A DNA stretch of 64,000 bases, from positions 682,001 through 746,000 of the forward strand of contig NZ_BNAQ01000002.1 of NCBI RefSeq assembly GCF_014653575.1, given 5' to 3'. This stretch comes from Sphingomonas glacialis. GTDB taxonomy: Bacteria > Pseudomonadota > Alphaproteobacteria > Sphingomonadales > Sphingomonadaceae. The position numbers and the translations under genes are program-made. This document shows, piece by piece, positions 17,004 to 23,906 of the stretch. Below the pieces are notes generated by a model that did not search any database, was not told where the DNA came from, and saw only the letters and a program-made list of their open reading frames with translations. Position 1 is the stretch's first letter. Every line of letters starts with the position of its first letter.

Positions 17004-17564
17004 GTGCAAGCCCGGTTGCCGCTTCATCAGCCCGTTGCTCGTCATACCCGGGTGACGGGCTTTGATCGTGTTCATCGGTTCGAGGACAGCCATGCGCTCG
17101 CGGCCAGCTACGGCCCGGACTGGTGGATCCCGATATACCGGCGCGCCTTCCCCACGCTCATGTCGGCCGTCGCGATCGAGCAAGACGGCTGGGCTCAGCG
17201 TGCAGGAATAGACCGGCTGCTGACCCTGGCCTGTGGGCGCACCTTCACGGTCGATGAGAAGATACGCACGCACGATTGGCCCGACGTGCTGTTGGAGCGC
17301 TGGTCGGACGAGAAGCGCAAGACGCCGGGCTGGGTGCAGAAGCCGCTCGCGTGCGACCTGGTCGCTTATGCCTATGCACCCGCGGCCACCTGCATATTGC
17401 TACCGGTGCCGGCGCTGCAGCGTGCGTGGCGACAGCACGGGCGGCAATGGATCGGGCTCTATGGCCAGCGCCGGGCGCAGAACCGCGGCTATACGACGAT
17501 CAGCGTGCCGGTGCCGCGTGGGGTGCTGATGCAGGCAATTGTCGAAGCTATGTTTGTATCGTGA
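17004..17564 (+). CDS. Putative PD-(D/E)XK nuclease-like protein
   Basis: A 186-aa protein from GTG 17004 (next in-frame ATG 17160). The central part fits the PD-(D/E)XK core: QRAGIDRLLTLACG supplies the first Asp and TFTVDEKIR the D/E-x-K triad in a following strand, then DVLLERWSDEKRKTPGWV and a hydrophobic strand with ACDLVAYAY. Proteins of this pattern in phages are thought to be resolvases or restriction-like nucleases. The catalytic assignment is an inference from spacing only. It is the last gene of the 14684-17564 run and lies just upstream of the toxin-antitoxin-chaperone module. Confidence 0.5.
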   Translation: MQARLPLHQPVARHTRVTGFDRVHRFEDSHALAASYGPDWWIPIYRRAFPTLMSAVAIEQDGWAQRAGIDRLLTLACGRTFTVDEKIRTHDWPDVLLERWSDEKRKTPGWVQKPLACDLVAYAYAPAATCILLPVPALQRAWRQHGRQWIGLYGQRRAQNRGYTTISVPVPRGVLMQAIVEAMFVS

Positions 17565-17627
17565 TCGAACCGCCTATTATGGAGAAACGCACGTAGGCCC
17601 TTCACGTCCGGTAAACTTCACATATAT

Positions 17628-17747
17628 ATGAACTCGAATCAGCGACGCGAGTTTATGACCATACCACCCGGCTACACCATCCGATTTCCGAAAGAGGGTG
17701 GTCCGCCGGGACTGCATGGCTCAATCGCGTTCAAGGAGAAACAGTGA
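17628..17747 (+). pseudogene. N-terminal part of an interrupted toxin frame
   Basis: ATG 17628 opens a 39-residue frame (MNSNQRREFMTIPPGYTIRF ...) that ends at TGA 17745. It is in the same frame as the RelE/HigB-like toxin that follows, and the reading continues sensibly across the stop (...AFKEKQ, stop, KEFQKDVIPETRAKLQ). A single C-to-T change of CGA to TGA would explain it. It could instead be a separate leader peptide with re-initiation at GTG 17766 or ATG 17802. Confidence 0.45.
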
Positions 17748-17765
17748 AAGGAATTCCAAAAGGAC

Positions 17766-18086
17766 GTGATTCCCGAAACCCGAGCAAAGCTCCAGGTAAC
17801 TATGACAGCTTGGACCAAGACTGGGCCGAAGGACCTTCCACCGCAGAAGTTCACTTTTGAAATTCAATACGAGAAGAACGGTAAAAATGCTCGAATCGAC
17901 GCCTTCAAGGGCTGGCAGGTCCGACTTTACGGCACCACGATGCAAGTCGACCAAAAGCCGATGTTTATCGTCACTGGGATCGATGTAGCTAAGAAACAAA
18001 ATAAAGCAGATCCGAAGAAACTAGATGCAGCAGGCAAAGCCGCGCACGATATAATTCACGCCTCAAGCGACAGGCAAAAAGCATGA
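17766..18086 (+). CDS. RelE/HigB-like toxin of a TAC module, possibly 5' truncated
   Basis: A 106-aa reading from GTG 17766. The pattern matches the Gp49/HigB branch of RelE-fold mRNA interferases: a first helix (ETRAKLQVTMTAWTKTG), strands with FTFEIQYEKNGKNARIDAF and WQVRLYGTTMQV, then FIVTGIDVAKKQNKADPKK, where HigB proteins typically have VLLHGFxKKTQKTP, and a final helix. Such toxins cleave mRNA at the ribosome. The stop overlaps the antitoxin start (ATGA at 18083). An in-frame TGA at 17745 separates it from a plausible N-terminal 39 residues, so the toxin may be inactive or made by re-initiation. The GGA before the GTG is too close for a good ribosome-binding site. Confidence 0.6.
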   Translation: MIPETRAKLQVTMTAWTKTGPKDLPPQKFTFEIQYEKNGKNARIDAFKGWQVRLYGTTMQVDQKPMFIVTGIDVAKKQNKADPKKLDAAGKAAHDIIHASSDRQKA

Positions 18087-18553
18087 CTATTACCCTCAAT
18101 TCCACCGTTGACAGCGATGCTGCCTATGACCTCCTTCTTGTCGAAGAGGAGTTGATTCTCCAGGCACAAATGTTGATCCAAGCTGCAATCAACGAGCGCG
18201 GCATCAGCCAAAAAGACTTGGCTGGGCTTCTCGGCGTCGCCCCTTCCTACGTGAGTCAGATGCTCGGCGATTCGGCGCGAAACCTGACGCTCCGGACCAT
18301 TGCCCGCGTGCTTCACGCCCTTGGACGGCGAGCTGATATTAGACTGGAGAGCGCGGCCGCTGATGCGTCTGAAGAAGCTCCCTGCGTCGAAAGCGCGCCT
18401 GCCGCGAACGATGAAGTTCGACCGCCGTTCGATCCGTTCGACCCGGACGTTTGGGATGAGGTTGTCAGTCTTCCTGCGAAAAAAGGAAGGCGCCGACGTG
18501 AGGATGCGCATGATTACGCTTCCTATGATGCCCCCTATCTCATGGCTGCTTAA
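18083..18553 (+). CDS. XRE/HigA-like antitoxin with long C-terminal extension
   Basis: A 156-aa protein. Residues 30-90 form a classical XRE helix-turn-helix (INERGISQKDLAGLLGVAPS then YVSQMLGDSARNLTLRTIAR), as in HigA antitoxins, which neutralise the toxin and repress their operon. HigA proteins are usually about 100 aa. Here about 60 more residues follow (PPFDPFDPDVWDEVVSLPAK ... DYASYDAPYLMAA), acidic then basic, with aromatic residues near the end. In TAC systems such an extension is the chaperone addiction (ChAD) segment, which keeps the antitoxin unstable unless a SecB-like chaperone binds it. The SecB-like gene follows after 5 nt, which fits that role. Confidence 0.8.
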   Translation: MTITLNSTVDSDAAYDLLLVEEELILQAQMLIQAAINERGISQKDLAGLLGVAPSYVSQMLGDSARNLTLRTIARVLHALGRRADIRLESAAADASEEAPCVESAPAANDEVRPPFDPFDPDVWDEVVSLPAKKGRRRREDAHDYASYDAPYLMAA

Positions 18554-18558
18554 ACGAT

Positions 18559-19068
18559 ATGCCTGAAAAAAATATCGCCACCGAGAAAGTTGCGCCGGAG
18601 CACTTTAATCAGGTGGTGGCGCACGCGACCATTCGCGATATTCGGCTTATCGGCACGAAGTTTGACATGAAGCCAGAGGCGATCGAGGCTGCCCGAGAAA
18701 TCTGGGCATTCCAGGTTAGCGACGATCTCGACGATTGGTCATGCGATAACGAGAAGGGCACGCTCTCTGGGACCTTTTCCTATACCGCCGCTTGCGTTGT
18801 GGGGCGCAAGAAGATTTTGAGCGTCACCTGCCGCTATCTCGCGATCTACCGCCTTTCTGACATCTGCAATGAAGACGCTGGGAAGCAATTCTTGGCTCGT
18901 GTTGGTCGGTTCTCCGCATACCCGTATTTTCGAGCGATCTTTGCAACCCTGACGCAGCAAAGCGGTATGGTGCTGCCGCCCCTTCCAGTAATTCATGATG
19001 GCCCCCGTTGGGTTACCCCCCCCGCCGCCCCGAAAATTGCACAGGTCGCCGACACCCAGTCAGACTAG
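18559..19068 (+). CDS. SecB-like chaperone of a toxin-antitoxin-chaperone module
   Basis: A 169-aa protein. The C-terminal half carries the SecB signature: RYLAIYRLSD, then ARVGRFSAYPYFRAIFATL, and LPPLPVI, matching the YxxN/FPYARE...LxPVNF region of SecB. The N-terminal half (YTAACVVGRKKILSVTCRYL) supplies the paired strands. It is a divergent SecB, not the housekeeping export chaperone. In TAC systems (for example Mycobacterium tuberculosis Rv1955-1957) such a protein folds and protects the antitoxin. It lies 5 nt after the antitoxin gene, so the three genes form one operon. Confidence 0.75.
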   Translation: MPEKNIATEKVAPEHFNQVVAHATIRDIRLIGTKFDMKPEAIEAAREIWAFQVSDDLDDWSCDNEKGTLSGTFSYTAACVVGRKKILSVTCRYLAIYRLSDICNEDAGKQFLARVGRFSAYPYFRAIFATLTQQSGMVLPPLPVIHDGPRWVTPPAAPKIAQVADTQSD

Positions 19069-19232
19069 CGCAGCGTTGCGACCGGGGTGGCCTTACCCGC
19101 TGCCCGCGGTCGAGCGTGTCGCTCGGACCGCGCCCGTAGCCTTTTTACTCGTGCTCGGTAGAGACGTTGGGTGCCCGCTGCGATGCGGCACTGTCGTCAC
19201 CTAGACGGGATAGCGATCGTTGATCCTGTATC

Positions 19233-19598
19233 TCATGGGCGCCGCACCACGTTCAAAATGAGGGTGAAGCCCGAAACCATCAACGCGACGAACGAGATCG
19301 CTATCGCCCATCTGGCGGTACTCCGCTCTCGACGGCGGATCTCGGCATCGACGATTGACCTAGCCACGCCGTCGTTACTCCGTACGTGCGGGAATAGGTG
19401 CAGATCGTAATCGCTCAGGCGCTGGGCGAGGCGCGGCGTCAATTGATGCAGACCTGGGACATCGCTGACCGTAACAGTTCCACGTCTAGCGAACGGCATC
19501 CACCATGGGCGCCAACGGCTCACGATCACCGGCGAGCCGCTACGTGTCACTATCCGGACGTCTCTCCAACGCTTCGTGCGCGACGTATTGTTTTGCAT
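19233..19598 (-). CDS. Small membrane protein of unknown function
   Basis: A 121-aa protein with a basic N-terminus (MQNNTSRTKRWRDVRIVTRS), a central helical region and one C-terminal transmembrane segment (WAIAISFVALMVSGFTLILN). This is a tail-anchored layout. It is the last of three consecutive minus-strand genes that each carry one membrane segment. Family not recognised. It may form a membrane complex with the next two products. Confidence 0.45.
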   Translation of the reverse strand: MQNNTSRTKRWRDVRIVTRSGSPVIVSRWRPWWMPFARRGTVTVSDVPGLHQLTPRLAQRLSDYDLHLFPHVRSNDGVARSIVDAEIRRRERSTARWAIAISFVALMVSGFTLILNVVRRP

Positions 19599-19616
19599 TA
19601 GCCGCTTTCTGCCTGA

Positions 19617-20372
19617 TCAGTAAACACCGCGGGTGTCGGCCTCGCCTGGCGGATCTCCATTGTCGCGCTCACGCCGAGCCATGTCGATGACCTCGCGGCG
19701 GCTCACATCGAAAATATCCAACGCCGTGAACGTTCGTTCCCACAATGGCTGTGCGGCTACCCCGTCGGCTTGATGTCGCGCATATTCAAAAAGGGATTCC
19801 GCCCGAGCGTACATCGAGGCGGCCTGCAGGATATATACGGCTAGCATCGAAGTTCGCACTTCGTCGCCGGTGGTCAACTTGCGGGTGCGCGCTCCCAAGA
19901 CCTGAGCCTCCCGTAATATGCTCTCGATGCGCTCGGCCACCCCATCGCTATCCGTTAGCGCAACGATGCGCTCGAGGGACTCCAACGTTGCAGATGGAAA
20001 TGGCGCGATCGCTAGCGTGACCCGATATGCGGCAAGCGGGTTGGCGTCGTCCGGGTAGAGCGCCGCCGCTGCGGGCCACGCCCCGTTAAGCGTTCGCGCC
20101 GTCGTCTCGGCATAGTCGCAGATCGCGCTCAACACTGCGGGCAGCGACGCTCGCGCGGCGCGCAGCCGACCAGCGCGGTCCCGATCGGCCTGCCTGCGCA
20201 TTTCGACCAATTGTTCGCGGCTCGAGCGAAGTTGACGCCGCGAAATTTCTGCAGCGATCAGCGCGGCGCAAAGCGCAACGCCGCTGGCGATAATCGTCTG
20301 ATAATCGTAGAACCAACCGTGAGCGACCGCCGGTGGCGGGGTGCCGACATAAGCAGTTATATTAAGCGTCAC
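19617..20372 (-). CDS. Membrane-anchored coiled-coil protein of unknown function
   Basis: A 251-aa protein from GTG 20372. One transmembrane segment lies at about residues 25-42 (TIIASGVALCAALIAAEISR), followed by a coiled coil (RRQLRSSREQLVEMRRQADR) and a long helical cytoplasmic domain. This arrangement is typical of small membrane proteins of accessory and defence islands. The GTG start overlaps the stop of the upstream gene, so the two are coupled. No enzymatic motif is present. Confidence 0.55.
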   Translation of the reverse strand: MTLNITAYVGTPPPAVAHGWFYDYQTIIASGVALCAALIAAEISRRQLRSSREQLVEMRRQADRDRAGRLRAARASLPAVLSAICDYAETTARTLNGAWPAAAALYPDDANPLAAYRVTLAIAPFPSATLESLERIVALTDSDGVAERIESILREAQVLGARTRKLTTGDEVRTSMLAVYILQAASMYARAESLFEYARHQADGVAAQPLWERTFTALDIFDVSRREVIDMARRERDNGDPPGEADTRGVY

Positions 20373-20935
20373 GAAGCTACCGCCGAACCAGGGCGACTGG
20401 TGCCCGATGCCGCCAAGTGGGAAATAGCTGCCCCGATCAGCGAGCCGGCTATTACGAGTAGAAGGGCGTAGATCGCGGGATGCCGTTCGTTCCAGCGCTT
20501 GGGCTTGGGCGCGGTCCAGCCATCGCTAAAAGCGCGGATCTCAGCGCCGAGATCCTTCCCAACTCCGTCGATCAGGGCTTGAGCTGCCGTTTGCACCGAA
20601 GGGCCAGGGGAATTAGCGAGACGGAGCGACGAACCGAGAACATCGGGGGCCTGCCGCATATGATCATAAAACGCAGCCGAGACAGCGGCGGTGGCCTTCT
20701 TCCAAGCCTGTCCCCGGTGATCGATGCGCTTCCCAATTTCCTCGAAGATCTGACGCAGGGCCTCGGCTGTCCTATCGCGGAAGACACGTACTGCCGCCTT
20801 CACGGTTGCGCCGCTTTGAAGCATGCCCTTCGCCGAGTGCTCGGCATGCATCGCATTGCAGCCCTGTCGAATTGCCACACGTGCAAATGCGAGCACCTCC
20901 TCGGCGCGAGCTCTATAGTCTAGATTTCGGCTCAC
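20369..20935 (-). CDS. Tail-anchored helical protein of unknown function
   Basis: A 188-aa protein. The first 140 residues are alpha-helical and Ala/Arg rich (YRARAEEVLAFARVAIRQG; AEALRQIFEEIGKRIDHRG). The last part holds one transmembrane segment (HPAIYALLLVIAGSLIGAAI) and a short tail. It is the first gene of the minus-strand trio 20935-19233. Function unknown. A defence or superinfection-exclusion role is conceivable from the location, but nothing in the sequence proves it. Confidence 0.55.
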   Translation of the reverse strand: MSRNLDYRARAEEVLAFARVAIRQGCNAMHAEHSAKGMLQSGATVKAAVRVFRDRTAEALRQIFEEIGKRIDHRGQAWKKATAAVSAAFYDHMRQAPDVLGSSLRLANSPGPSVQTAAQALIDGVGKDLGAEIRAFSDGWTAPKPKRWNERHPAIYALLLVIAGSLIGAAISHLAASGTSRPGSAVAS

Positions 20936-21053
20936 TCACCCTCCCAAAGTCAGGAAAGGGTTGTCGACTGTTTAGCAAGACAAGTCCATTCGTTTGCCGC
21001 GACTTTTCGGAATCGCCCCACCGACAAATGGCGAATGGGTTGATTACCTGGCT

Positions 21054-21770
21054 TCAATTCTGAATTTGCCCCGCAAACGCCCTAATGCTCGCCACCTCGA
21101 TGCTCACCGATCGCAAGCCCGTTTCCTTACGGGTCAGCTTGCCCTGTTCGATCAGGTTGTAAATAGTCCCGCGGCTCTTGTTTAGCGCCTGCATTGTCTG
21201 CTCCATCGACGCGAGCAGCGCCCCAGGGGGGATGGCGGCGGGATCCGCCTTCCGGCGCAAAGGGCGCACGTCCGCCACGTCCACAACGACCTCATCGACA
21301 GGCCGGGCCGCTGCCGGCTTCGGTGCACCCTTCGCCTTCCGCTTGCGGCGCCGAGCGATCGGTGTGCCCTCGTGATGAGCGATTAGCCATTCGATGTGCT
21401 TGGCATTGAAGGTGATGCCGGTCACCACAGCGGCCGGCGCGCCGCCGATGAGCTCGGACCCGGCGAGCCGAAACGTGCCGCTCACCCACACGTCCGCCAC
21501 GATACTATCGAGAATTAGTCGCTGCCAGAAATCTACCGGCACCGTGGCGCCGCGAAATGATGCGCTATTACCTGTCGCGTCGATTGTCTCGATCGCGAGC
21601 GCGTAGGCTTTGACTAACCCGGCCGCCGCGAAGTCGGCGATGATCGTCTGCGCATCTTCGATGCCGGCCGCCTCGACGACCTGCGCTGCCTTCATCGGCG
21701 TCATGGTAGTATGCGCGTTCAAGGTTCCGCCGCCCCGTGTTGCAATATCCAACACGCATCGTGCAGCCAT
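21054..21770 (-). CDS. AlpA/excisionase-like DNA-binding protein
   Basis: A 238-aa protein at the far end of the element. The N-terminal part is beta/alpha (TIIADFAAAGLVKAYALAIE), the middle is a basic linker (ARRRKRKAKGAPKPAA) and the C-terminal 55 residues form a HTH_17-like domain (MEQTMQALNKSRGTIYNLIE then GKLTRKETGLRSVSIE). It parallels the small AlpA-like protein near integrase (2335-2520). It lies next to the 21-bp repeat and the tRNA, and could help recombination directionality or regulate the right end. Confidence 0.6.
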   Translation of the reverse strand: MAARCVLDIATRGGGTLNAHTTMTPMKAAQVVEAAGIEDAQTIIADFAAAGLVKAYALAIETIDATGNSASFRGATVPVDFWQRLILDSIVADVWVSGTFRLAGSELIGGAPAAVVTGITFNAKHIEWLIAHHEGTPIARRRKRKAKGAPKPAAARPVDEVVVDVADVRPLRRKADPAAIPPGALLASMEQTMQALNKSRGTIYNLIEQGKLTRKETGLRSVSIEVASIRAFAGQIQN

Positions 21771-21847
21771 AGGGGTGAAGAAACCCTAGCAAGGCCCGGC
21801 TAATTTCCATCGTTGTTCACCGTTGTTAACGGACAAACAATTCCAAA

Positions 21848-21868
21848 TGAGGGAACAATGTGGGGAAA
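21848..21868 (+). repeat. 21-bp direct repeat, right copy
   Basis: Exact copy of 185-205 (begins TGAGGGAACAATGTGGGG), located 57 bp inside the tRNA-Leu 3' end. The two copies lie near the two ends of the element in the same orientation, as expected for integrase arm-binding sites. Confidence 0.7.
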
Positions 21869-21908
21869 GATTTCGGCAAACGAGGCAATTTAAGCCATGT
21901 TTACAGTT

Positions 21909-21922
21909 ACCTAGCGCTAGGT
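21909..21922. promoter_or_regulatory. 14-bp perfect palindrome beside the tRNA 3' end
   Basis: ACCTAGCGCTAGGT lies 3 nt from the encoded CCA of tRNA-Leu. It may be a recombination core-binding site for the integrase or a processing or termination signal for the tRNA transcript. No T run follows. Confidence 0.4.
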
Positions 21923-21925
21923 GAA

Positions 21926-22012
21926 TGGTGCCCGGAAGAGGACTCGAACCTCCACGCCCTTGCGAGCGCCAGCACCTGAAGCTGGTGCGTCTACCAATTC
22001 CGCCATCCGGGC
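21926..22012 (-). tRNA. tRNA-Leu (CAG)
   Basis: An 87-nt tRNA with acceptor pairs GCCCGGA/TCCGGGC, a D-arm beginning GCGGAATTGGTAGACGC, an anticodon loop TTCAGGT (anticodon CAG, reading CTG codons), a long class II variable arm, a T-loop GGTTCGAGTCC, and an encoded CCA end at 21926-21928. Its 3' end faces the mobile element, so it is the likely integration target (attB). Confidence 0.97.
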
Positions 22013-22121
22013 ACTGGGTAGGTCGCGGGCCTTAGGGGAGGCGAGTCGGCCTTGTCAACACACTGTGTGCTGGGGCAAGGGCTGACCACCCCAAGCGAAT
22101 GGCAGGCACAAGGCGCACGCG

Positions 22122-23072
22122 ATGAAGAATACACTGGTTACGCTGATCGGCGGCGGAGGGTTTCTCGGCCGCTATGTCGCACAGGCGCTGCTCGCAAGCG
22201 GTGCGCGCGTGCGAATCGCGCAGCGCGATCCGCGTCAGGCATTTTTCCTCAAGCCGCTCGGTGGCTTGGGTCAGACACAATTCGCCGTTGCCGACATTTC
22301 CAAGCCCGATTCGATCCGCCGCGCGGTCGCGGGCTCCGACGCGGTGGTCAATCTCGTCGGCATCCTGAGCGGTGACTTCCAGAAGATCCAGGTCGAGGGT
22401 GCGCGGATCGTCGCCGAGGCCGCTGCCGCTGCGGGGGTCGCATCGCTCGTCCATGTCTCGGCGATCGGGGCCGATCCGCACTCCGCCTCGGCCTATGGCC
22501 GCTCGAAGGGCGAAGGCGAGGCTGCGGTCCACGCCGCCTTCCCGACCGCCACGATCCTGCGCCCGTCGATCGTGTTCGGGCGCGAGGACCAGTTCATCAA
22601 CCGCTTCGCCGCGATGGTCGCGACGGCGGCGTCGATGCCGCTCGTCCATGTCGTGCCCGTGCTGCGCGCCGGCACCAAGTTCCAGCCGGTTTATGTCGGT
22701 GACGTGGCGGACGCCGTGATCGCGGCGCTGAGCCATCCCGAGCTCGCCGCCGGCAAGACGCTCGAGCTCGGCGGGCCCGACGTGCTGTCGATGGGAGCTC
22801 TGGTGCGCTGGATCGCCAAGGCGACCAACCGCACGCCGAAAATCGTCGAACTGCCCGATGCGATCGGCGCGGCGATCGCTGCGGTCGGCTTCCTCCCGGG
22901 TGCGCCGATCACACAGGATCAGTGGAAGATGTTGGCAAACGACAATGTGGTTTCGGCGACCAACGGACTAGAGCTGCTCGGCATCACGCCGACGCCGCTC
23001 GACGCGGTCGCGCCGGGCTGGCTGGTGCGCTACCGCAAGGGCGGACGCTTCGCGGTGCCGGCGGCGGCATAA
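22122..23072 (+). CDS. NDUFA9-like NAD-dependent epimerase/dehydratase
   Basis: A 316-aa atypical short-chain dehydrogenase of the complex I NDUFA9 subunit family. The N-terminal Rossmann fold reads LVTLIGGGGFLGRYVAQALL. The segment AASVVHVSAIGADP-like (VASLVHVSAIGAD) and YGRSKGEGE carries the Tyr-x3-Lys pair. Then come TILRPSIVFGREDQFINRF and FQPVYVGDVADAVI, typical of the family. It may stabilise respiratory complex I or act on an unknown sugar or quinone-linked substrate. It is the first chromosomal gene after the tRNA and likely in an operon with uppP, 24 nt downstream. Confidence 0.88.
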   Translation: MKNTLVTLIGGGGFLGRYVAQALLASGARVRIAQRDPRQAFFLKPLGGLGQTQFAVADISKPDSIRRAVAGSDAVVNLVGILSGDFQKIQVEGARIVAEAAAAAGVASLVHVSAIGADPHSASAYGRSKGEGEAAVHAAFPTATILRPSIVFGREDQFINRFAAMVATAASMPLVHVVPVLRAGTKFQPVYVGDVADAVIAALSHPELAAGKTLELGGPDVLSMGALVRWIAKATNRTPKIVELPDAIGAAIAAVGFLPGAPITQDQWKMLANDNVVSATNGLELLGITPTPLDAVAPGWLVRYRKGGRFAVPAAA

Positions 23073-23096
23073 GCGCCGTCTATTAGGGGGAATTTC

Positions 23097-23906
23097 GTGG
23101 GCGACATTATCAGCATCATCCTGCTCGGCATCGTCGAGGGGGTGACCGAATTCCTGCCGGTGTCGTCGACCGGCCACCTGATCCTCGCGACCAAGCTGCT
23201 CGGCTATGATGCGGCGCGCTGGCAAGTGTTCAACATCGTCATCCAGCTGGGCGCGATCCTCGCGATCGTCGTGCTGTACTGGCGGACCTTCCTCGCGGTC
23301 GCGATGGGTCTGGCGCGGCGCGATCCGGTGTCGCTGCGCTTTGTGCGCAACATCCTCGTCGCGTTCATTCCCGCCGCGATCCTCGGGCTTGCGATCCACA
23401 AGCAGATCGAGGCGCTGCTCGGCAATGCGGTGGTCGTGTCGATCGCGCTCGTCGTCGGCGGGATCGCGATCATCGCGGTCGAGCGGCTCGCCCCCAAAAG
23501 CGACATCGTCGGCGTCGCGGACATTCCGCTCGGCAAGGTCGTCGGGATCGGCTGCCTGCAATGCCTGGCGATGGTGCCGGGCGTCAGCCGTTCGGGCGCG
23601 ACGATCCTCGGTGCGCTCGCGCTCGGGGTCGAGCGGCGCACCGCTGCCGAGTTCAGCTTCTTCCTCGCAATCCCGACGATGCTCGGCGCGACCACGCTCG
23701 AACTCGTCAAGAACCGGCACGAATTGCTGAGCGGGCAAGGCGTCGGGCTTGGCGCTATCGGCCTCGGCTTCGTCGTCGCGTTCATCGTCGCGCTGCTGGT
23801 CGTGAAGTGGTTTGTCGGTGTCGTGACACGCTATGGCTTCGTGCCGTTTGCTTGGTACCGCATTATTGCCGGAACCGCGGCTTTCGTGTGGCTTATGACT
23901 ATTTAG
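23097..23906 (+). CDS. uppP: Undecaprenyl-diphosphatase UppP (BacA)
   Basis: A 269-aa integral membrane phosphatase from GTG 23097 with GGGGGA upstream. It dephosphorylates undecaprenyl diphosphate to recycle the lipid carrier of peptidoglycan synthesis and gives bacitracin resistance. The family motifs are intact: GIVEGVTEFLPVSSTGHLIL near the N-terminus (written here as the 20-residue core) and VPGVSRSGATI near residue 160. About eight hydrophobic segments are visible and the length is typical. It follows the NDUFA9-like gene. Confidence 0.96.
   Translation: MGDIISIILLGIVEGVTEFLPVSSTGHLILATKLLGYDAARWQVFNIVIQLGAILAIVVLYWRTFLAVAMGLARRDPVSLRFVRNILVAFIPAAILGLAIHKQIEALLGNAVVVSIALVVGGIAIIAVERLAPKSDIVGVADIPLGKVVGIGCLQCLAMVPGVSRSGATILGALALGVERRTAAEFSFFLAIPTMLGATTLELVKNRHELLSGQGVGLGAIGLGFVVAFIVALLVVKWFVGVVTRYGFVPFAWYRIIAGTAAFVWLMTI

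Larger units (their letters stand above)
55..21925. mobile_element. Integrative element (satellite-like or remnant prophage) at tRNA-Leu
   Basis: A block of about 21.9 kb bounded on the left by a DUF4102-type tyrosine integrase and on the right by the 3' end of tRNA-Leu(CAG). It holds excisionase-like regulators, a TOPRIM/AAA primase-helicase, phage-type ejection and M15 peptidase proteins, an HNH protein and a toxin-antitoxin-chaperone module. Nearly all its genes lack housekeeping homologues, whereas everything right of the tRNA is ordinary chromosome. A 21-bp exact direct repeat (185-205 and 21848-21868) lies near both ends. Capsid, portal, terminase and tail genes were not found. The left boundary is uncertain because only 9 bp (CCCGGAAGA) matches the tRNA end, so the true attL could lie just outside the window. 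Confidence 0.65.
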
